NCBI GenBank assembly: GCA_036741235.1
Contig: DAINSQ010000176.1
Location: 1-9,828 of the forward strand
Direction of reading: 5' to 3'
DNA: 9,828 bases
Source of the DNA: JABWBR01 sp036741235
GTDB taxonomy: Bacteria; Bacteroidota; Bacteroidia; Chitinophagales; Saprospiraceae
In this document: in pieces, positions 1 to 5,905 of the stretch
Layout of the letters: every line of letters begins with the position of its first letter
Position numbering within the stretch: the stretch's first letter is position 1
Program-made: the position numbers and the translations under genes
Notes under the pieces: generated by a model
What the model saw: the letters and a program-made list of their open reading frames with translations, nothing else
What the model was told of the DNA's origin: nothing
The model's database searches: none

Positions 1-954
1 AGCCGTTTGAAGAATAAAATCAATTTCTTCATCCAAGGCGCGGGGTTCAAGGCTGTGTGTATTGACGGGCGTATCGGTGGTGCCTGCAATGACTTTGCCC
101 TGCCAGGGAACAAGGAACAACACCCGCCCATCATCGGTTTTGGGGATCATGACGGCGTCATCGCCCCCCAGAAAAGAACGATCAAGCACCAGGTGAATAC
201 CCTGGCTGGGCTGTATGGTGCTAGCCGCGCCGGGACGGTCCAGGCGCAGTATTTCATCGGTAAAAACCCCGCCCGCATTGACAACCACTCGGGCATGAAT
301 AGTAAGGTCTTTGCCGGAAATCCTGTCGCGCGCTTTTACTCCTGTGATTTTCCCCTCGGTGTTTTTTATAAAATCCTCCACCCGGCAATAATTAACGGCT
401 ACGCCTCCCCGGTCGATGATTGTCTGCATGAGGTTGATACCCAGGCGGCTGTCGTCAAACTGGCCATCGTGGTAGGTCACTCCCCCGCTCAGACCTTCGC
501 GTCGAAGTAAGGGCAAGCGCTGCATTACTTGCTGTCTGCCGATTTTTCGAGACGGCCCCAACCCCAATCTGCCTGCCAGCAAATCGTAAATTTTCATGCC
601 GGCGAGGTAGTAATACCCTTCCCACCAGGAATAAATCGGAATGATAAATGTTTGATTTCTAAACAAATGCGGCGCATTCACAGCTAACAATCCTCTTTCC
701 TTTAGCGCTTCTATCACCAATAAAAAATTGCCTTGCGCCAAATACCGCACGCCGCCATGAATCAATTTGGTGGACCGGCTCGAAGTACCTTTGGTAAAAT
801 CGCAGTCTTCCAGCAGTACTACCTTGTAACCCCGGCTCACCGCATCAAGCGCCACGCCAAGGCCGCTGGCCCCGCCGCCGATGACGGCGAGATCCCAACC
901 TGCCTCGCTTTCAAGCCGGGCCAGTTGTTGCAATCTGTGATAGTTGTATTCCAT
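1..954 (-). CDS. glpD: FAD-dependent glycerol-3-phosphate dehydrogenase, partial (C-terminus off the left edge)
   Basis: Oxidises sn-glycerol-3-phosphate to dihydroxyacetone phosphate and passes electrons through FAD to the membrane quinone pool. The reading frame is open from an ATG at 954 to the window edge, giving 318 residues. Family members are usually about 500-550 residues, so roughly the last 200 lie outside. Visible motifs are the Rossmann FAD loop GGGASG (26-31) ending in an acidic LLE (47-49), the GlpD signature KLIHGGVRYL (63-72), YHDGQFDDSRL (161-171), VNAGG (225-229), SQGIHLV (250-256), FLVPW (280-284) and GTTDT (291-295). Together these match GlpD better than other DAO-fold oxidases. 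There is no signal peptide, as expected for a cytoplasmic peripheral membrane enzyme. An AGGA lies just upstream of the chosen ATG. The gene starts 46 bases after the esterase-GH3 stop on the same strand, so co-transcription is plausible. A related FAD oxidoreductase with another substrate cannot be fully excluded without the C-terminus. Confidence 0.85.
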   Translation of the reverse strand, partial: MEYNYHRLQQLARLESEAGWDLAVIGGGASGLGVALDAVSRGYKVVLLEDCDFTKGTSSRSTKLIHGGVRYLAQGNFLLVIEALKERGLLAVNAPHLFRNQTFIIPIYSWWEGYYYLAGMKIYDLLAGRLGLGPSRKIGRQQVMQRLPLLRREGLSGGVTYHDGQFDDSRLGINLMQTIIDRGGVAVNYCRVEDFIKNTEGKITGVKARDRISGKDLTIHARVVVNAGGVFTDEILRLDRPGAASTIQPSQGIHLVLDRSFLGGDDAVMIPKTDDGRVLFLVPWQGKVIAGTTDTPVNTHSLEPRALDEEIDFILQTA

Positions 955-1000
955 ATTCCTGCTCAACCTGCCAATCTGAAAACCATTACAAGCCAAATTA

Positions 1001-3670
1001 TTACCTATATCGCAGCCCGAAACCAAACGGGTACAGCGGTTTTTCCGAATCGTAGGGCACATCGGGTTTTTGCCTGCGCACGGCCTCCATGCTGGAAGGC
1101 AGCTCGAAGGGCAACTTGCCCTCGGGTTTGGCCTTGCCGAAGATCACGTCGAGCAGGGCAGCGTCGCTGGCGCCGTAGTTGGCCAATACGGCCCTGGCGG
1201 CGGCGTTGATCTCGGGGAATACCGCCGGGCGGTCGAGGTAGATGTCTACGATGGTCGGCACGGCTTTGCAGAGGTCAAGCACGTCCTGGAGGTCTTTGCC
1301 CTTGAAGTCGAGGTCGCCGTGGTGGAATCCCTTGGCGAAGGGAATATCGGTCTGCACGGGTATCCAGGGGGTGTTCAGGCGAATGATGGCGATGTCGGCC
1401 GCTTCGGGCGAGCCGACTACCGTGCCATATTGGGCCGCGATTTCGGGTCTGATGTTTTTTACATAAATCTTCAATTTAGCCGACTTAAGCGGCAACGCAT
1501 TTTTTGGGTTTTTCAATAATGTGATCGAGCGGCGCTGGGCGATGTCGGCTTCTTTTTGAAAGGCCGGATTGCCGACGATGTCCGCAACTTTTGATTCATC
1601 AACAAAGGGATCGTCGAAGAGCCCCAACTGGAATTTCTGGCGCAATAGCCGCCGCACCGACTGGTCGACACGGGCTTCGCTGAGTTGACCTTCTTTGACG
1701 AGTTGTACGACGTGTTGCGGCAGACTTTCGCCGCCAAACTGGTCGACGCCGGCATCCAGGGCCTTTTTTACGCGCTCTACTTCGCTGAGGCGCTCTACGC
1801 CCCAGGCGCGGGCAGGCCAGGTGAAGGTGGGCGCCTTGATATCGGAGATGAGACCCCAGTCGGTACAGACTACGCCGTCGTATTGGTATTTTTCGCGCAA
1901 CAACTTGGTGATGATGGTTTTATTAAACGACATAGCCACCTCTTCGTCGGTTTGTCCTACCGGTATGCCATAATAGGGCATGATGGCCGCCGTGCCGGCT
2001 TTGAAGGCCGCTTCGAAGGGAATAAGGTGGTAGTCGAAGTTGTTACCTGGATAAATCTGCCCCTTGTGGAATGGGAAATGCGGGTCGAGGCCCTCGTTTT
2101 GCGGCCCGCCGCCGGGGAAGTGTTTGGTCATGCAGGCTATGCCCTGGCGCAGGTCTTTGCCTTGCATGCCTTCGAGGTAAGCCGTTACCATTTTGGCCGA
2201 CAAGTGGGCGTCTTCACTGAAATTGCCGCTGATGCGGGGCCAGCGCGGTTCGGTGGCCAGGTCGATTTGCGGGTGCAGGCTCTCGCGGATGCCCACGGCC
2301 AGGTATTCCTGCCTGACGATATCGGCAAAGCGGCGCACCAGGTTTTCATCGCCGATAGCCGCTAAACCCGGACATTCGGGCCACTGCGAGAAACCGCTGG
2401 CGGCCATGGCGAAGATTTGGTTGCTGAAATGGTTGCGTGGGTCGCTGGCAATGGTCACCGGGATGCCGAGACGCGTTTTTTCGGCAGCCCTTTGCAGGTT
2501 ATTGTACCAGCGCGCCATGACGGTGGGATCTGAGGGGATTTGCCAAATGTTGAAATGGGTCATTTTAAGGGTGTTCATGTTGTCGACGGCGGCAGGCATA
2601 AAGGCGGCAATACCGTTTGCTTTGGGGGGGTTGAATTCAATGCTGCCGTCATTGTTAACGGCGGCGCCGTTGATGAACAGCTGCCCCGCTTTTTCTTCGA
2701 GGGTCATTTGCGACAGCAGGTCGTCAATCCGCTTCTCGATGGGCTGCGTATGATCTTCGTACACGTCTTTTTTTCCGTTGTGGTTGAGGTCGCGGTAGTT
2801 TTTCAGCCAGCCGTAGCTATCGAGCCAGGCGCCAAAGGCATCGAGCCATTTGTCGCTGGGCAGGTTTTGTTTTTTTGCGCCAAAGCCGTGGCCGCCTTTT
2901 TCATAAATATGCAATTCAACAGGTTTGCCGGCGGCGTTCCATTTATTGTAAAGTTCGGTGCTCTGCTTTTGAAAGCCAAAAACGTCGTCGCTGGTCACTA
3001 CAATAAACAAGGGCATGGCATCGTCGGGTACTTTCGTCGGGTCGCCGGGTTGCAGGGCGGGATAAACCGGTACGGCAAAGTCGGGCCGGTTGGCCGGAGT
3101 ATAGTCGTACATCGCACCGCTAACCACCGTGCCGCCGGCTGAAAACCCCATAATACCGATGCGGTTGGGCTTTACGCCAAATTCGGCGGCGTGGCTGCGC
3201 ACGTATTCAATGGCGGCCTTGCCGTCGGCGATAGCCAGCGGAATGATGGGGCCGACGCTTTCCATAAACTTTTGCTGGCTAGCTACGCCGTTTGAAAATT
3301 CCATTACGCCGTCTTCTCCGGTAGGAACCAGCCTGTATTTGAGTACAAATGCGGCGATACCGTTTTTCACACACCAATCGGCCACCCAGTTGCCCTCGCT
3401 GTTGATGCTCAACGCATGAAATCCGCCGCCCGGTGCGATTATCAGCGCAGTGCCATTAGCAATGGCAGGATCGGGAAGGTAGGCGGTAAGGGTTGGCTTG
3501 GAAACATTGGTAATCACTTCCGTCCGCCAGATCGGAGTGAAGTACTGCCGCTCGGGGGTGTTCCAGACTATCCCCTGCGGCGCGGGCACAGACTGCAGGT
3601 TGATGACTTGCTGGGCGCTAGTCGCATTGACCAACAAAATAAAGACGGCCAGCCATACTATTTTTTTCAT
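1001..3670 (-). CDS. Secreted bifunctional protein: alpha/beta-hydrolase esterase fused to GH3 glycosidase
   Basis: An 889-residue protein with two enzyme halves. Residues 1-20 form a signal peptide (lysines, a hydrophobic core, then NATSAQ). Residues about 30-290 are an alpha/beta-hydrolase of the acetyl-esterase / BD-FAE type: oxyanion strand IIAPGGGF (77-84), nucleophile elbow GFSAGG with Ser177, probable acid Asp228 or Asp229 (VVTSDD), and His261 (GGHGFG). A linker at 294-305 has calcium-loop spacing (D-x-N-x-N-G-x-x-D-x-x-E). Residues about 309-690 are a GH3 N-terminal domain: QMTLEEKAGQLF (321-332), KHFPGGG (516-522), and CTDWG with Asp604 as likely nucleophile. Residues about 712-889 are the GH3 C-terminal domain, ending in a YPFGFGLRY motif (880-888). 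I could not place the acid/base residue. The likely role is removing acyl groups and hydrolysing beta-linked sugars of plant or algal polysaccharide in the periplasm or outside the cell. Substrate is unknown. No SusC/SusD genes lie beside it. Start: ATG at 3670 directly opens the signal peptide. Confidence 0.9.
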   Translation of the reverse strand: MKKIVWLAVFILLVNATSAQQVINLQSVPAPQGIVWNTPERQYFTPIWRTEVITNVSKPTLTAYLPDPAIANGTALIIAPGGGFHALSINSEGNWVADWCVKNGIAAFVLKYRLVPTGEDGVMEFSNGVASQQKFMESVGPIIPLAIADGKAAIEYVRSHAAEFGVKPNRIGIMGFSAGGTVVSGAMYDYTPANRPDFAVPVYPALQPGDPTKVPDDAMPLFIVVTSDDVFGFQKQSTELYNKWNAAGKPVELHIYEKGGHGFGAKKQNLPSDKWLDAFGAWLDSYGWLKNYRDLNHNGKKDVYEDHTQPIEKRIDDLLSQMTLEEKAGQLFINGAAVNNDGSIEFNPPKANGIAAFMPAAVDNMNTLKMTHFNIWQIPSDPTVMARWYNNLQRAAEKTRLGIPVTIASDPRNHFSNQIFAMAASGFSQWPECPGLAAIGDENLVRRFADIVRQEYLAVGIRESLHPQIDLATEPRWPRISGNFSEDAHLSAKMVTAYLEGMQGKDLRQGIACMTKHFPGGGPQNEGLDPHFPFHKGQIYPGNNFDYHLIPFEAAFKAGTAAIMPYYGIPVGQTDEEVAMSFNKTIITKLLREKYQYDGVVCTDWGLISDIKAPTFTWPARAWGVERLSEVERVKKALDAGVDQFGGESLPQHVVQLVKEGQLSEARVDQSVRRLLRQKFQLGLFDDPFVDESKVADIVGNPAFQKEADIAQRRSITLLKNPKNALPLKSAKLKIYVKNIRPEIAAQYGTVVGSPEAADIAIIRLNTPWIPVQTDIPFAKGFHHGDLDFKGKDLQDVLDLCKAVPTIVDIYLDRPAVFPEINAAARAVLANYGASDAALLDVIFGKAKPEGKLPFELPSSMEAVRRQKPDVPYDSEKPLYPFGFGLRYR

Positions 3671-3688
3671 GCGCTATCATATTTTGGT

Positions 3689-3719
3689 GTAAACTATCAC
3701 AAGGCGTTAAAAAAGCAAA
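3689..3719 (-). promoter_or_regulatory. Candidate Bacteroidota-type promoter for the esterase-GH3 gene
   Basis: Read on the minus strand, TTTG (3719-3716) is followed after exactly 19 bases by TAGTTTAC (3696-3689). This resembles the Bacteroidota -33 TTTG / -7 TAnnTTTG arrangement. The -7 box keeps TA and two of the three Ts but departs in its last two bases. The start codon at 3670 would leave a leader of only about 10-15 bases. The spacing is convincing and the -7 match is weak. Confidence 0.35.
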
Positions 3720-3770
3720 GCCGGAAGCAACTCTTTTTTTGTTTTTTGACTTAAAAACACAATTTTTCGC

Positions 3771-3797
3771 TTTTTCCATAAATTTAGGTTTTTCCAT
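3771..3797 (+). repeat. 9-bp direct repeat TTTTTCCAT, 18-bp period, upstream of the AraC gene
   Basis: TTTTTCCAT occurs at 3771-3779 and again at 3789-3797, 18 bases start to start, ending 34 bases before the AraC-family start codon. AraC-family proteins carry two helix-turn-helix units and often bind tandem half-sites about two helical turns apart. This could therefore be an operator for autoregulation. It may also be chance in a T-rich region. Confidence 0.3.
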
Positions 3798-3831
3798 CGT
3801 CGCAATTTTGTGGCTATAAACAATTGAATAA

Positions 3832-4719
3832 ATGGTCAGAATACTGCCGCAAACCTTTTATGAAGATCCAGCCGTACGAAAAGTCCTGGTAGATGGACTT
3901 TCGTGTTTAGTCCACAAAAAACTGGAGGCCCCTGTATATGGGAAAGAAGGATATATATCTACACACGCCATGACAATGGTTTTGCAGGGTACGTTGCGCG
4001 TTGAAAATGAAGATGGCTTGTTTGAAGAAGTGCCCGCCGGAAAAATTGTATTATTACCCAAAGGCCTGTACACTGTGTCCGATATCCTGCCTAAAGGCGG
4101 CATTTTTGAGGCGGTGATGTGTTTTTATGAGCAAGATGTCATTCAGCAATTTCTCGACTCGCTGTTATTCCAGGGTGGGAATACAAAAGGAGTAAGCCAT
4201 GCGGTTTTCCAGAGCAGTGACGACATTCGTTATTTTACCAGCTCGATTTTGCGACTTTATGGCGGCAACGTAGTAGCCAACCGGCAACTGACCAAAATGA
4301 AACTATTCGAATTGTTGCACCTCATATATCATTCCATTGCCGATAAGACGGTCTTCCCTACTCTGCTTGCTACGCTCAACAATAAAGAACGACGTAGCCT
4401 TCAGGAATTTATGGAAGCCAATTTTCATAAACCGCTTGGCATTGAGGATTATGCCTACCTCACGGGGCGTTCGGTTTCTACTTTTTCCCGCGATTTCAAG
4501 GCCAAGTTTGACGGCATCTCCCCAAAACAGTGGCTGATCGAGAGGCGACTCGAAAAAGCCCGCGGAATACTTGCCCAAAACCATATCAGCAGCATTTCGG
4601 AAGTGGCCCTGGAGAGCGGTTATGAAAATATACCGCACTTTATCAAAGAATTTCACAAACGATTCGGCATTACGCCCAAACAATTTGTAATTCAAACCAG
4701 AATACAATCTGGCGTTTGA
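3832..4719 (+). CDS. AraC-family transcriptional regulator
   Basis: A 295-residue DNA-binding regulator of typical AraC/XylS length. The N-terminal part (about 40-100) looks like a cupin-type sensing domain, with a beta-rich stretch LQGTLRVENEDG (51-62) and AGKIVLLPKG (69-78), similar in style to the ExsA-like branch. The C-terminal part (about 188-287) is the double helix-turn-helix domain. The first HTH is near 203-222, and the second carries ISEVALESGY (254-263) followed by FIKEFHKRFG (270-279) and the family signature end ITPKQF (280-285). Its ligand is not deducible. It sits 109 bases upstream of a same-strand SDR gene, a common regulator-target arrangement, and is divergent from the esterase-GH3 gene, which it could also control. 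The ATG at 3832 is the first in frame after the AT-rich spacer and gives a normal-length protein. GC content looks near 47% in sampled lines, lower than in gcvP. Confidence 0.9.
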   Translation: MVRILPQTFYEDPAVRKVLVDGLSCLVHKKLEAPVYGKEGYISTHAMTMVLQGTLRVENEDGLFEEVPAGKIVLLPKGLYTVSDILPKGGIFEAVMCFYEQDVIQQFLDSLLFQGGNTKGVSHAVFQSSDDIRYFTSSILRLYGGNVVANRQLTKMKLFELLHLIYHSIADKTVFPTLLATLNNKERRSLQEFMEANFHKPLGIEDYAYLTGRSVSTFSRDFKAKFDGISPKQWLIERRLEKARGILAQNHISSISEVALESGYENIPHFIKEFHKRFGITPKQFVIQTRIQSGV

Positions 4720-4828
4720 TAGCTGAAGCAATTGAAATTTATTGCCGACGAAGAACGGTATCATGTAACCCGGTTTAGCTTTTCACCTAAATATTTCAAT
4801 AACCTTTTTCCATCAATTAATATCAATC

Positions 4829-5584
4829 ATGAGCAAAATCGCAATCGTAACCGGCGGCAGCCGGGGACTAGGGAAAGACATGTCTATGGCTATTGCCGGC
4901 AAGGGTCTGGACGTCATTATAACTTACAACACCCAAGCGGATGCCGCCAATGAAGTAGTGGAAGCTATCCGGGCAATGGGAAAAAAAGCTGTCGCTTTGC
5001 CGTTTAATTTATTGCATATGAAAGAAATAGACAGCTTTTTGTCCGCTCTGTCAACGGTATTAACAAACGAATTCGAAGGGCGAAAACCCGATTATCTTGT
5101 TAACAACGCCGGCATGGGCGCTACCATACCAATGGCACAAGCTACAGAGGAACAGTTTGATGATTTTCTGAATGTGCATTTTAAAGGCGTTTATTTTTTG
5201 ACCCAAAAATTATTGCCCCTGATGAACGACGGCGGCGGTATTATTAATATCTCCTCAGGTACTACCCGGTTTAGTAACCCGGGTTACTCCCTTTATGCCT
5301 CCATGAAAGGTGCGGTAGAGGTGTTAACCCGGTATATCGCCAAAGAATACGGCAGCCGGGGTATCCGGGCTAATGTAGTTGCACCCGGGCCCGTTGAGAC
5401 AGATTTTAACAATGCCGCCATACGTAATAACCCGCAATTGAAGACTATGCTCTCTAACCTGAGCGCACTGGGTAGAGTGGGCAATCCCGACGATATTGGC
5501 GGCGTAGTAGCCTTTTTATGTACAGAAGAAGCCAAATGGGTGAATGGCCAGCGCATAGAAGTGTCGGGCGGTATTCACGTATAA
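4829..5584 (+). CDS. Short-chain dehydrogenase/reductase (SDR family oxidoreductase)
   Basis: A 251-residue classical SDR that reduces or oxidises a carbonyl/alcohol group with NAD(P)(H) in the cytoplasm. The length is typical. All key motifs are present: cofactor loop TGGSRGLG (8-15), NNAG (92-95), the active-site serine in NISSG (Ser143, 13 residues before the tyrosine), YASMK giving Tyr156 and Lys160, PGPVETDF (186-193), and a C-terminal VSGG (246-249). This is the FabG-like / glucose-dehydrogenase-like architecture, which does not reveal the substrate. NADPH or NADH preference cannot be settled by eye. It follows the AraC-family gene on the same strand after 109 bases in which I saw no terminator, so it may be read through from that gene or controlled by it. 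The ATG at 4829 starts directly before the first beta strand, as expected. It could be annotated 3-oxoacyl-ACP reductase by homology transfer, but no fatty-acid genes are nearby to support that. Confidence 0.9.
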   Translation: MSKIAIVTGGSRGLGKDMSMAIAGKGLDVIITYNTQADAANEVVEAIRAMGKKAVALPFNLLHMKEIDSFLSALSTVLTNEFEGRKPDYLVNNAGMGATIPMAQATEEQFDDFLNVHFKGVYFLTQKLLPLMNDGGGIINISSGTTRFSNPGYSLYASMKGAVEVLTRYIAKEYGSRGIRANVVAPGPVETDFNNAAIRNNPQLKTMLSNLSALGRVGNPDDIGGVVAFLCTEEAKWVNGQRIEVSGGIHV

Positions 5585-5612
5585 GTTTGTTTGAGATCAT
5601 AATGAAAGTTTA

Positions 5613-5673
5613 TTTCGGCTCTGCTCAGCAAAGGGTTTGTAACTGCTCTTCCTGTCGTTGAGCAGAGTTGAAA
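5613..5673 (+). repeat. Hairpin A: 17-bp inverted repeat downstream of the SDR gene
   Basis: Bases 5613-5629 (TTTCGGCTCTGCTCAGC) can pair with 5657-5673 (GTTGAGCAGAGTTGAAA) in all 17 positions if three G-U pairs are allowed. The nine-base core CTCTGCTCA / TGAGCAGAG is perfect, and the loop is 27 bases. It begins 29 bases after the SDR stop. No U-run follows, so it is not a standard intrinsic terminator. It could stabilise the 3' end of the SDR message or be a copy of a dispersed palindromic repeat. Confidence 0.6.
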
Positions 5674-5710
5674 TGAACGACTCACAATGTTCGTCATTGC
5701 TCCGCTCAAC
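5657..5710 (+). repeat. Hairpin B: inverted repeat sharing an arm with hairpin A
   Basis: GTTGAGCAGAG (5657-5667) pairs with CTCCGCTCAAC (5700-5710) at 10 of 11 positions. The stem continues inward after a small bulge, as AATG / CATT and ACGA / TCGT around 5672-5680 and 5691-5698, leaving a 10-base loop. Because its 5' arm (5657-5673) is also the 3' arm of hairpin A, one RNA cannot form both stems at once. Confidence 0.55.
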
Positions 5711-5830
5711 AAATGAAGGCAGACTTTGGAAAACCGCGCTCAAATGCGGGAGTGAGGGTGAAGGGTTACGAATCCAGGTTCATAAGTCAGGAACCGTCAA
5801 CCCCCATACCACTATAAAACAAGTTTGCCG

Positions 5831-5866
5831 TTTGCAATGTTATGCCGGTGAAAAGTCCTATTTTTG
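5831..5866 (+). promoter_or_regulatory. Candidate gcvP promoter with a perfect TAnnTTTG -7 box
   Basis: TATTTTTG at 5859-5866 matches the Bacteroidota -7 consensus TAnnTTTG exactly. A TTTG lies at 5831-5834, leaving a 24-base gap, somewhat longer than the usual 19-21. Transcription would begin near 5871-5875, leaving a leader of about 30-35 bases before the ATG at 5906. The site also helps decide the start: the longer in-frame TTG at 5864 lies inside this box. Confidence 0.45.
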
Positions 5867-5905
5867 CATGTCATTTTCCTAACCAAATCGGCATACCCTA
5901 GCATT

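Larger units (their letters stand above)
3671..3831. promoter_or_regulatory. Divergent AT-rich intergenic region between the esterase-GH3 gene and the AraC gene
   Basis: These 161 bases carry the 5' ends of two genes transcribed away from each other, so promoters for both should lie here. The stretch has long T and A runs and is much more AT-rich than the flanking genes. A minus-strand promoter candidate (3689-3719) and a short direct repeat (3771-3797) are listed separately. For the AraC direction, CAATTTTG at 3803-3810 and TAAATTTA at 3779-3786 each resemble the Bacteroidota -7 box with one mismatch. Neither has a well-placed TTTG upstream, so I do not choose between them. Confidence 0.6.
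5585..5905. other. 321-base intergenic region between the SDR gene and gcvP
   Basis: This stretch has no convincing gene. Its first part (5613-5710) holds two overlapping inverted repeats, listed separately. The middle (about 5711-5830) contains a small hairpin, CCGC / GCGG around 5738-5753, and nothing else I can name. The end carries a promoter candidate with the -7 box at 5859-5866. I looked for a glycine riboswitch, since the next gene is gcvP, and did not see the tandem aptamer pattern. A 74-codon open frame (5658-5882) has no ATG-supported start, no recognisable domain and overlaps the hairpins, so I do not call it. Confidence 0.6.

Noticed and set aside
7..510. A 167-codon plus-strand frame at the left end
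   Set aside because: It is antisense to the GlpD-like gene, whose minus-strand translation carries clear family motifs.
1685..2365. A 226-codon plus-strand frame, and others within 733-3754
   Set aside because: All overlap the conserved esterase-GH3 gene or the GlpD-like gene on the minus strand and show no recognisable protein features.
5760..5785. Possible tRNA T-loop (GGGTTACGAATCC)
   Set aside because: No matching acceptor, D or anticodon stems could be placed around it.
5864..5905. Extended gcvP start at TTG 5864 (14 extra residues)
   Set aside because: The TTG lies inside a perfect TAnnTTTG promoter box, the extra residues are not GcvP-like, and ATG 5906 gives the standard N-terminus and length.
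5585..5905. Glycine riboswitch upstream of gcvP
   Set aside because: No tandem aptamer-like pattern was seen, and the likely leader after the promoter candidate is only about 30-35 bases.
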